Assembly (NCBI GenBank): GCA_003254925.1
Contig: QANZ01030967.1
Location: forward strand, 78,006-142,005
Direction: 5' to 3'
DNA length: 64,000 nucleotides
Origin: Chamaecrista fasciculata
Lineage: Eukaryota > Streptophyta > Magnoliopsida > Fabales > Fabaceae
Shown: positions 34,101 through 43,517 of the stretch, in pieces
Layout of the letters: each line of letters starts with the position of its first letter
How positions within the stretch are numbered: the first letter of the stretch is position 1
Notes under the pieces: model-generated
Told to the model about the DNA's origin: nothing
The model's database searches: none
What the model saw: the letters and a program-made list of their open reading frames with translations, nothing else
Position numbers and translations under genes: made by a program

Positions 34101-35996
34101 ACTTTGTGTGTATGAATTTTCATGATAATCAGATAATGTTTGATTGATGTTAGGGACTAAAGTGAAACAAATGTATGTTTGCGGATATTTATGGAAATCT
34201 GCTTGCATGTCATATCTGAGGCCAGATCTCTAATTAGGAAACTTGATTTTAGATGTATTTGAAGTTTGACTGTGATTAGACTAGGTTTGAGACTGTTTCG
34301 GGACCAAATTGTAACTCTAGAAACTTGGGTTTAAAGGCACAGTTTTCTGGGATTTCGCCACGGAGCTCACCACCATGGGTCGGCAACGAGGTCGGCGGCG
34401 AGGTTCCAAAAAGTGGCTCCCTGCACAACTTTCAATGTCGGTTTGTATGTGATGAGTAATACTAGCCCAATGTGTGCCAAAGGTAGGGCTTATCCTTGTG
34501 AATGATAATAAGTGTATGATAAATGAAGTATGAATGGTATGTATGTATGAATGGATGAAGAATATGATGAATAATGAATGTATGATGTCCATGATTCACA
34601 TGTTAAACATGACGAAAGTATGATGTATGATGTATATGTGATATGCATGGCGTGATGCATAATGTGCATGGTGATAAATGATGAAATGAAATATGCTTGT
34701 AAGTATATGATATGATAATGAACGAAAGGGTGCTTCGAGCACAATGAAATGAACCTAATCAAAGTCATCACCATGGAAAAGTAATTATGGAAAGGGTGCT
34801 TCAAGCACAATAATGATGACCGGGGTCTGGGGTCGTCCTTCTCGGAAGCCATGGAATGTGTACACTTCCGGGGATGCTTGGGAAGGCCAACTGCTGATCA
34901 TACCTTCGGGTACCGCGGTACGGGTGGCGGGTCGGCCACAACCAGTGATGATGACAACGATAATGAAAGAAATGAAAGTAAAGAAAAAATGAAAGAATGA
35001 AGCCATTGCATACCATTTGCATTTACATGGATGACCGGGTAAGTATGTCTAACTTACCTCTTATGTTAAATGTATGATAATGAATATGCTGATGAAAGAT
35101 GATGATGTATATGTTAATGAACATGATGATGATGTTGATATGATTATGATGATGTATAAGTATGTTGTTATAAACAGTACTGAACATGATGATGATGTTT
35201 ATGATGAAGTATGTCTGTGAAATGGATTGGCTGTTAGAGTAGGAAATGTATATAATTGTTTATGCAGGGTCAAGGATCTGATGGGTAAGTAGAGTTTAGT
35301 TTCCTACTGGGAATTCTCGAATTCACACTCCTTCAACATTTCAGATGTCTGTCTTGGAGTTTATCTTGTTGGTAGCCACAGAGGAGGTCCCGGTACCCCT
35401 GCTTGGGACGATCACTGTAGTGAGTGACGTCCATCTGATACCGCTTCCTGTGCCAGGGGTTCCACCGCCGCCACCCACCAGTTCAGCTTGATCTCACTCT
35501 ATGTAGTTAGTCTACTTTTGGTACTGCCTGAGGCTATATTTTGGTAAGCTGGGTAGTTACTAGTCTTTTGTAGAGGCGGAGCCTCTTAGGTCCAGATGTA
35601 TATCTTTTGTTATGTATATAGAATAACCAGGCAGGGTAGATAGTAATTATATTTTGATGTATATATATTAATGTTGTCATGTATGGGCTGACCTCTTGTT
35701 GGTTAGGCCTGAATGGTGACTTATGTACTACAGTGACTTATAATATTTATATATATATGATAGCACATTTAGTATACTCTAATTGTATGATTAGCTATAT
35801 ATCTAAGTTATAGGTATATGTTATGTATGTTAGCAAGTGGCAACCAGCTTAGGCACATGATTCCGTGTCAACCAAGCAAGTAAAAGAAGAAGAAAATTAC
35901 CCCATTTTGAATGACCTAAGCCTATCTATGATTTCAAAACCATATTTATTCCGCTGCATATCGAGTGTATTTAACTCTAGAAGCTGGGATGTCATA
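31148..35996. repeat. Solo gypsy-type LTR (~2.74 kb net), itself interrupted
   Basis: The left end TGTAACATGCTGAACTTTAG (31148) and right end AGCTGGGATGTCATA (35996) are near-inverted termini of the Tekay/Del chromovirus LTR type. The interior includes a 'gtataaatttgcag' region, an ATGA-rich simple stretch (34500-34720) and 'gggtgcttcgagcacaa' repeated at 34727 and 34793. Flanks GATAG (31143-31147) and AATAG (35997-36001) agree at four of five bases. No internal region is present, so this is a solo LTR. The copia solo LTR at 31172-33273 sits 24 bp inside its left end. Confidence 0.7.
31172..33273 (-). repeat. Solo copia LTR (2102 bp), TSD GAAAG
   Basis: Begins TGTTGGGAAATCC and ends TTTCCAACA, with exact 5-bp duplications GAAAG at 31167-31171 and 33274-33278. 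Collinear with the 5527-7574 LTR, with shared blocks such as 'gccccacgtgaagttggcag' and 'aacgttagactaagccaaag'. The full-length LTR with perfect target duplication and no internal region is the footprint of LTR-LTR recombination. Confidence 0.92.
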
Positions 35997-36001
35997 AATA
36001 G

Positions 36002-36146
36002 TATGTCTGATGTTGCTCTTCATGGGTAGGGGCACGCCACCAATCCATGTTTGCTAATCAACACACCTAACTATACCACATAAAACAATGCTCAATCTAA
36101 TCTACTTAATACTCAACTAAGTTAAAACAATATTCAAAAAACAACT
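36002..36146 (-). pseudogene. Start of the decayed Gag-like ORF (continues at 30251-31147)
   Basis: On the minus strand an ATG at about 36048 opens MDWWRAPTHEEQ. When the solo LTR and one target copy are mentally removed, this frame joins that of 31143 downward without a shift. No domain named. Confidence 0.5.
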
Positions 36147-36429
36147 TGATGCGAACCCACAAGGGAGAATCCCACGAACCCACCACCCAACTGAAATATA
36201 CAACCCCAAAAAAGCTAAACAAAGGCCTAGATCATCACACTTGAACCGTTGAACTCGCACGAACAAAGACCCGAAGTAGACGCCACAAGGATGATCAAAC
36301 CTTGATAAGTCGGTTAGTCCTATGAAGAACCCAAGAGAGAATTCACTCTCACAAGTTGGATAAACCAAACTCAAAAATATCATAAACTCAAATCTTTGAA
36401 ATATGTCCTTCGCCTTTTATTTCGCATCA
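36147..36429 (-). repeat. Short gypsy (chromovirus-like) 3' LTR, 283 bp
   Basis: The termini are TGATGCGAA on the plus-strand left edge and TTCGCATCA on the right edge, a 9-bp inverted repeat. To its right, on the minus strand, lies a purine tract GAGGAAAGAGGGAA (36430-36443) and then 'gattcgaggacgaatct' (to about 36470), the C-terminal integrase wording that precedes the 3' LTR in Reina/Galadriel-type elements. The rest of the element is lost. Confidence 0.55.
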
Positions 36430-36479
36430 TTCCCTCTTTCCTCAAGAAGATTCGTCCTCGAATCTTACATTTGGTTTGA

Positions 36480-36700
36480 CCCTATTTCACTTTGGTACCC
36501 CGTGGTTTGAAACTTGACATTTTGGTACCCTTTGGTATTCTCCATTAACACTTTGGTACCCTTGGGAGCTATTTTTGTAATTTTAAACATAACAAATTTT
36601 GCAAAAATTACATATTGACCCCAAATTTTTTTTAAAGTTTTGATTTTAGTCCCTAGATAATAAGTATTCAGGGACCTATTTTAGTCTCCTATGACGAGAG
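36480..36700. repeat. Foldback-type scrap with 'actttggtaccc' words
   Basis: Three copies of (C/A)(A/T)TTTGGTACCC within 80 bp (36488-36560), related to the 14313-14788 element, followed by 'gattttagtccctag'. No matching inverse arm was found, so this is a one-armed remnant. Confidence 0.45.
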
Positions 36701-37290
36701 CCTAAACGTTCTTTATCCAGGAGGAGAATCTGAAGGAAGCCGGAGTTCATCATTCTTCATAATCCAGGGAGTTGTAGTTTAATTATGTTCGTTAATTGTT
36801 CTTAGATTTAGGTATTTATTTTAAGATACAATTATCATGATTCATAGATCAGTACTTTATTAGGGATAATTGTTGGTATTCCTGGAGTCTATCTCTTTTA
36901 CGATTAATAAAGGTTGCTCTTTAAACATGTTATTCACATGGTTGGTTTACCATGTTTCACCATTGTTCTTAGTTATTATATTCGAAGTTTCGGATTAATA
37001 CCTTTGAATATGGTTTGTTATATAATTGAAGTGACACTTCAATCCCGTATCTTTATGAACTAGGATGGTGGAATTCATGATTATTCTCTAGGATATCTTT
37101 ATATTATTGTTCATCTTTTATATTATTGTTCTTAAATCTCTCTTAATAGCCTCACCTAAGTTCATAGATTTTCATATAAATAATAGTTATCTTTAACCAC
37201 GAAGTTCCGCGAGAGATTCGACCTTGGGGTTAGCATCTATACTATATTCTAATAAATATAGTAATACTTGCGAGGCCAAGTATTATTAAT
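36701..37290 (+). repeat. Athila-type LTR (U5-side) fragment, plus orientation
   Basis: Ends with 'gcgagagattcgaccttggggttagcatctatactatatt...gcgaggccaagtat', the inverse of 21725-21800 in the LTR at 21682-23086. Non-coding. The left boundary is unclear. Confidence 0.5.
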
Positions 37291-38481
37291 TTGACTTGAC
37301 TTGTTCATCATAAGGCAACCTACTACCACTAAGGATATCGAACGAATCAGACAATTAGAAGAAGGAGAATGGATTCTCTCACAAAGAGAATGATCATTAA
37401 GATCATTTCCACAAAGGAATGCACAACAATTGTGATAGGTAGCTCTCAGCACTTATTAGCTTGTAAAATTCTTGAAGATAAGTGACCTTGAGCATTTGAG
37501 TTTGTCTTCTATTTATACTAGCTCTTTGAAGTAGCCTCCATAAGGAATTCTTCTTGATTGAGTCTCCAACGGCTAAGAATTTAATGGCTTTAATGATGAT
37601 TGATTTCCTTTCAGCCTCGTGAGTAATAATCTCTATAAATGCTTGATTTCCTGACTTGAAGGAATTAAAAACGTGGATATCCTTAAGCATGAGTCAACCA
37701 GGAACCTTTTTCCAAATTTGGAGTTCTTTTCTTAAACAGTTCCTATCCTGAAATAATAGCATCAATCAGGATCTCAAATTCCTTAACTTAATGCCAATCA
37801 ACTTATGACTAATTTAACAATTAACAATCATCCCTAATATATCAACACATGATTAGCAATTATACTTAACTCATTAATCACAAATAATATTTCCAAAATA
37901 ATAACAATCACAATAAAAATCTTTCATAACATAGTTCCTCTAGGAACTGAAGTTCCTTATCAGTTTCAGCACACTTAAATACTCAATGTCAATCAACTCA
38001 TGATTGATAATATTAAGTGCATAAAATAAGACATTAAAGATCAGCACATTAAACTTTAAAATCTTTCCAGGAATAGATGATATATCATTTAAAACCAATC
38101 TCTATCATCAAAATATTTCTAAACATATTTCTCAATCAATAATAAATACTCAATTGACATTCAGATTGAAAATATATAATCCCATAATTAAAAATAATAA
38201 AGTGAGAATTTTTGTATATTATCAAAATACATAAAGAAGATTTGTATAAATTACAAAGGGGTCCTTAATCAAAATTTATCCCAACATTGTTTATCTTTGA
38301 ATTTGACACTGTGATCAAAATCGTTGACGATTGCGATAATTTAGGGACAAGTTGTATGTTGTGATTACTCAAGGATTACTTAGATGACTCAATACATATT
38401 TAGAGACCCAAAACATAAATGTTTTCAAAGAATAATCAACAACAAATGCACTTGTCTAGACAAATTTAAATTTTCTTTTGG
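37291..38481. other. Intergenic, no gene seen
   Basis: AT-rich. 37500-37515 reads CTATTTATA (TATA-like on the minus strand) within retroelement-like sequence, but there is no PBS, LTR end or coding motif. ORFs here are short and without recognisable domains. Confidence 0.5.
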
Positions 38482-38550
38482 AAAAAGCACTAATTTTGTC
38501 CCCAAACTTTACACTAACTGTCAATTGCATCCCCAATCTTTTTTTGTTGT
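38482..38550. mobile_element. Foldback MITE family F1, left end (split by the Tat element)
   Basis: 'aaaaagcactaattttgtccccaaactttacac' continues at 49915-50215 after the 11.4-kb insertion. Together the two parts make ~370 bp with long inverted arms, the size of the intact relatives at 52728-53098 and 63535-63902. Confidence 0.85.
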
Positions 38551-39136
38551 TGATAAACTAGAAAATGGGTTGCACTTACCTAGTTCACCGGATGTGGGCT
38601 GCTAGAGCTAAGGATTGACCAAGTATCTGCAAGAGCTTCACAGGGGGGCCCTGCGAAGAGTACTTTGACGCTCAAGTTAGTAAGAGAGAGATATGAGAGT
38701 AAGAGAATTCTGAGATGTAAAGAGTAGCTAACCTTAAACTGCTGAGTTGAGCTCTATTTATAGAGCAGGGGGAGAGAGGTGGTCAGCGCGCGGGGCTGAC
38801 CACGTAGCCAGACACGATCTCCACCAGCGGAGATGGTGGAGACCGAGATTTGCGGAGCAAGGCAATCGTGGGTGATTGCGTGTCGTCTCGCTGGGCGGGC
38901 GCCAGGAAACTGGAGATCGTGGGTGTGACCAAGGTCGTGACCCACAATCTCCCTCAGCGGAGTTTGCGGGACAGGGCAGTCGTGGGTGACTGCGAGCAAG
39001 TCCGGATGCGCACGCTGTGCCCCAGGGTGGAGCACGGCCGCCTATGATGTTCGGATGGGCTCCAGCGCGCCTTGTCAGGTTTGGAGGGGCCCGGTGCGAA
39101 GGTTACTTAGGCGTACGCCCAAATAGTGATGTATCA
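38551..39136 (-). repeat. 3' LTR of the Tat element (586 bp)
   Basis: TGATAAACTAGAAAATGGG ... AAATAGTGATGTATCA. A TATA-like CTATAAATAGAG lies on the minus strand at 38752-38765. The last bases contain the palindromic GGCGTACGCC, repeated 145 bp inside the element at about 39255. Confidence 0.92.
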
Positions 39137-39153
39137 CAAATCCCTCCTTAAAG
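39137..39153 (-). other. Polypurine tract of the Tat element
   Basis: On the minus strand AAGGAGGGATTTG runs into the LTR start TGATACATCACTATTT. Confidence 0.7.
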
Positions 39154-39470
39154 ATGCCAACGTGTGCGTCCGTCGCTGCCTTTTGGCGGTCGCGCAGAGA
39201 GGTAGGTTTGGGAAGCGAGCGATGGAACCAACGCCTGGGGCATGCACGTAATTTAGGCGTACGCCCAAAGTGTCCAGGAGTACTTGTCTCCACGCAGAGG
39301 GAGGAAAAGGGAAAAGTCGGGCGTCCACATCGAGGGAAAATGGATCGTCAAAATTTCCAAGGCGGGCGGCCATGTGGTAGGTAGCGCTGTCCTGTCACAG
39401 AGACGTGTCGCAACCCGGGTGGCCTGAATTTGAAAAAGCAGAAACACCTCGTATACCGCGCTTGAGAGGG

Positions 39471-39477
39471 TATAAAA
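39471..39477 (+). promoter_or_regulatory. TATA box of the antisense gene inside the Tat element
   Basis: TATAAAA in the context GAGGGTATAAAAGGG, followed 30 nt later by a purine-rich leader. It is on the plus strand, opposite to gag-pol, 805 nt upstream of the start codon. No other core element was identified. The predicted leader intron may begin at CTG|GTGAGT (39639). Confidence 0.6.
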
Positions 39478-40275
39478 GGGCCAAAGGCAGCGTCTTTTGC
39501 ACTTTTGCCTGCATACGAGTTTTGAGGAGAGAGAAAAGAGGAAGTCGACGAGTTCAGCCGCCGGAGTTGCATAACCGTCGCCGGAAATCGAAGTGTTGTG
39601 ACTGTGAAGGAGAATCGGTCCGAGTGAGAAGTTTTCTGGTGAGTATTCTCTGTCGATTTTGCTTTGCTTTGCCTGGGTTAGGGTTTCGTGCTTTCTGCCT
39701 CATGAGTCTCTGTGTGTTGGTGTGATGGTCGAATGTTCGTTGTTGTGCCTGTTTGTTGGTGAGTCCGTCGCGAGTAATGGCGAAAACGGGTTGGGGATGC
39801 AGAAAGGGATAGGTGTTGCCTGGTATGGATGTGGTGGGTCATCGCTGTAAGGTGTGGGTTTTGTGTGCGAGAGATAGCGAAAATGGACTGGGAGTTGAAA
39901 AAGGAGAGATATGCTCGTGTTTTTGGCTGATGGGGATTTGAAAATGGGTGTGGGTACGGACGTAGTGGGTTGAGGTTTCTGGGTTTACTGGGTTTTCTGG
40001 GATTTGTTCATCATGTTCATGCTCCCTGGTGAAGGAGGATGTTTCTGGGTTAATAGGGCGTGCGGCCCGGATGAGTGGGCCGGGCGGTTATTAGTATGCT
40101 TTGGGTATGTTGAGTCACATGATGACACGTGTTTTCCTGTTAGCAGGTTGCAAGGAGTGCGGTAGTTGATAATCAGGGCGAGCGCCGCAAATTGTTCAAC
40201 TGAAACTAACAACCACGTCTTCAGGTACCTCCTAATCCCTTGCGTTCTTGAATTTACTGGCGAGTGTTAGAGACC
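39478..40275 (+). other. Predicted 5' UTR, probably intron-containing, of the antisense gene
   Basis: A purine-rich 'gagagagaaaagagg' leader is followed by a strong donor GTGAGT at 39639. Plausible acceptors are TTAGCAG at about 40146 and TCTTCAG at about 40224. The intron-like part is T-rich. No long ORF in this stretch. The splice choice cannot be settled from sequence. Confidence 0.4.
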
Positions 40276-42887
40276 ATGGTGGTCATTAGGGAGTTGGAAG
40301 AGGGTGAAGAACTAAGTAGAGTTAGTAGTTTGACTACACAGGGCAGTAGTTCTGTAGATTTGGAAGAGGTGCGTCGCTCATTAGACGAAGTGGTGCGGCG
40401 GGCAACCGAATTGCTAACGAAACGAGCAAGTGACGCAAAGGGCGCGCGAGGTGTTTATAGGGGGAGGATGGATCTAGTTACTTTGGAACCATCAAACACA
40501 TCGGAGAGGGAGGAGGAGGAGCAGGTGCTTGAGCTCTCCGACCGGGAAGAAGAGGAACCGGCGAGGTTAATGGACGGGCCAGCGGGGCCGTTGAGCGGAT
40601 CGGCGGCCGAGGGGGAGCGCCTTATTATGTCCCGTGACGAGGTTACGTGGGACGCTGCAGAGGGGTTTGGGAACCCCGAGGTCAGGGCGACCAAGGGCCC
40701 GCCGGCGGAGCCATCCAGATTCGACAGCGAAGAGGATTTGGAGGCAGCCCTAGAGACTTACTTTAGGCCAGGGTCCGGCCGTGAGGCGAGCGGAATGGCC
40801 GTCGGCGTGTGGGATGGCAACAATTCGATGTGGTGGACTCATCGGCGAGGGTTCATCGTGCATGAAGTGTTGTTGCGGGAGTGTAGCTCCGAATTGCCCT
40901 TCACCGATTTTGAGGTTGAAGTACTAAATCACCTCAACTGCTGTCCAGCGCAATTGATGGCCAACGGCTGGCGGAGTTTAGAGTTTTTGCAGTATGCTGC
41001 ATGGTCAGTGGGCGTGGAGCTCACTGTGAAACTATTTTTGTACTGGTTTTCTGTGAAGCCTGGGGACAACGGGCGGGTGAACATCCAAAGAAAAGGGGGG
41101 AGCCTGAGTGGGTTTCCAGCGAGCATCAGCAACTGGAAGAACTGGAAAGACAGGTATCTCCCCATTGTACAGAATGGAGTGGAGCGCCCGTGGTGGGTGA
41201 GGGAGCAGGATGACCGCCCGTTGTTTCCCGTGGCATGGTCGGATGCCATCACAGGGGTGAGCCCGATTAAGAGAGGGCATCTGAGCGAAGAGGAGCGGCG
41301 GACGGATAGGCTCCTAAGTTCGTTTTACCGAAATTATGTGCAAACATGTAATATGTTAATTGATATTTGCTTTCTTCTTTTATGTGTGATGTGGTCGTTT
41401 GGATTGCGCCTAACCAGTTTGTTGTTTGTTTTGTAGCTATGACTGACGCACAGAGAAGGTCGGAGAACCAGGGCGCCGGGAGCTCGGCTGCGGCAGGCCG
41501 GGCGGAGAGGGCAGGTGAGAAGGGGCGCACGCAGAGTAGGGCATCTGCTGGAATGCGGGCGCCGCCAATTGCACCTGATGGAAGGCCGAGAGCTTCAGGG
41601 ACTTCATCTCGCGCGCCGGTGGCTTCCGGAGGCGCGGGACAGGCGTCGGCGAGCCCGTCGAGGAGGAGAGCGGGGCCACCAGTGCTGGCACTTGGTGGAA
41701 TGAGACAGGCGGGTGCTCCGTGTGAAAGGGGGAGGAGGCCCGACGGAAAGGGGAAATGCCCGGCGGGGGGAGGTGAGAGGGAGGGCCCGCCAGCGAAGAG
41801 GGCGCGTACGAGCGGTCCAGTGGATCCCGGGGTGTTTATCCACTGGGATGATGAAGAGCTGGATTGCTTCATCAAGGTGAGCCACTCGGATGGCGATGGG
41901 CCGAGCAACCCACGGATGGATATGCCGGCCGACCGGAGGGTCAACGAGCAAGGGGAGGCGGAATTTCCCTACTTGCCGTCACAGCCAAACAAGGGGCGGT
42001 TCTCGGGAATAGCCTCCATACAATCCCTGTACTCCAACGGCACCTACAAGTGGCATGACTCCCTGGTGGCCGACGCCTATAAGTGGCCGCCTGCAAACTA
42101 TGCGGCAGCACACAGTATGATAGCGTCCGTGGCGTGTCACGCGGTGCAGACGTTGTCGCATAACCTGGCGAAGGAGGTAGCCCGCCTGAGAGAAGAGGCG
42201 AGAGCGGCCGGTGGGACCGAGCAGCTGAAAGCACTGGAAGCTGCCAGGGATAAGGCGCTCGAGGAAGCTCAGGCCGGGTGGGCGCAGGTGAAGAAGCTGG
42301 AAGAAGAAAAGAAGAGGGAGAGAGAAAGAAGGAAGAAGGCGGACCAAGAGGCCGCGGAAGCAGTCCGGGAGGTGGGGGTGCAGCGGGGGGAGGCAGCTGC
42401 GGCGAGGGCGGAGCTGGAGGCTTATCAGGCGGGCGAGGCCCAGCGGATTGAACGCGCGCGCCGTGATAAGCGCAGACAGTGGTATAGGTTCTATGTCAAT
42501 GCCACTTCTCGGGGGTTCGAGAACTGCCGCAAGCAACTGAACCTCTTGAATCCGGGGCTCAATGAAGCAGGCATCAATTATACCTTTGAGGTGCTCCCCG
42601 ACGACCGTGGTGGGGAAGAGATCCGGATGCGCGCGGGTGATGACGAGCCTGGCGAGCCGATGCCCGAATTGCCGGAGGACTGGACAATCCACGAGTTGGA
42701 GGTGGCAGAGGGGCGGTCACCTCCCCGGCCAGGGGATGATGGTTATGTGCCGCCGGCGGACGTCCAGAGCACTGCTGGAAACCCGATGGACGCGGAGCAG
42801 CCGGCCGCGGCCGCGGATGGCGGAGGCGGGGAGGGAAGTGGCGAGCATGTCCCTGGAGCGGTCGCCACAGTGATTTCGGATGACTAG
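40276..42887 (+). CDS. Antisense gene of the Tat element: Transposase_28-like domain plus coiled coil
   Basis: Predicted two-exon gene: 40276-41347, intron 41348-41436 (ACAT|GTAATA ... TTTTGTAG|CT, 89 nt), then 41437-42887. The exons join in frame to 840 codons with no stop. The start ATG has a good context (ACCATGG). Residues ~1-190 are acidic and low-complexity. Residues ~185-330 (WWTHRRGFIVHE, PFTDFEVEVLNHL, CPAQLMANGWRSL, KLFLYWFSVK, FPASISNWK) resemble the plant 'putative gypsy type transposon' family (Pfam Transposase_28). The second exon is Ala/Arg/Glu-rich with a long coiled coil (LAKEVARLREEA to RRDKRRQW), then GFENCRKQL and an acidic tail ending VISDD. Function unknown: some Tat-lineage elements carry extra ORFs here, but their role is not established. 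Confidence 0.72.
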
Positions 42888-43517
42888 GTCATCCTTTGTA
42901 AAGAATTTGTCATTTCTGGGGAGTGTATTCCCCTTTCTGTTTGTATAGGGCGTGTGTGCCCTTTTTCGGATTTGTGCAGGGCGTGTGTGCCCTTTTATGT
43001 TAATGGATTTTATGGCCGTTTGGCCAGGATTAATGTGGGGCCGTAAGGCCAATTTTGATTAATGCGATAAATATAACTGTTGCTATGTTTTATCTGTTGG
43101 ATGTATGTGATATTTGCGCAAGTGTATATATGTGGGTGTGTGCGTCCGCCCAACTGAGTTGGCGATCGGACTAGGGGGCTAGCCAGCCAAGAGGTAGTGG
43201 ACCAGCATGGCGTATGAGCAACTTCTCGGCTCATGGGCGCGCGGGGCACCAGAAAGAAAGCGTATGGAGGCGTCCCTCCGGCCTTCGAGCTCTTCATTGG
43301 AGCGTGCATAACTCACATGTTGTAAGCCGTTGTAGATTAGGCTGTGCCTAAGTTAGTGTGATCGAAACAAACACGAATTTAAATGAATCGAGTAAGTAGA
43401 AAGGGAATGCCATAACTATATTAATGTAAATATACTGGCGATCGTTACATGAATTGAATAACTACACAACATAAAAGTGTACAAGAAATGCCATAAATGT
43501 AAGAGTACATAAATGAG
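42888..43517. other. Convergent spacer with evenly spaced mini-hairpins
   Basis: Separates the 3' end of the antisense gene from the end of pol. Holds five short perfect stem-loops: GGGG/CCCC at 42918-42933, GGGC/GCCC at 42948-42961 and 42979-42992, GGCC/GGCC at 43014-43025 and 43039-43050, and a weaker one at about 43149-43161. AATAAA-like 'gataaata' lies at about 43066. Probably the 3' UTR of the antisense gene, by position. Confidence 0.5.

Noticed and set aside
34317..35022. Ser/His/Ile-rich ORFs on the minus strand
   Set aside because: Translation of the ATGA/ATGT simple-sequence part of a solo LTR, biased composition, no family.
41267..42692. Minus-strand ORFs (225 and 237 codons) opposite the antisense gene
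   Set aside because: GC-rich shadow frames without domains. The plus strand has the intact spliced frame with a family-like domain.
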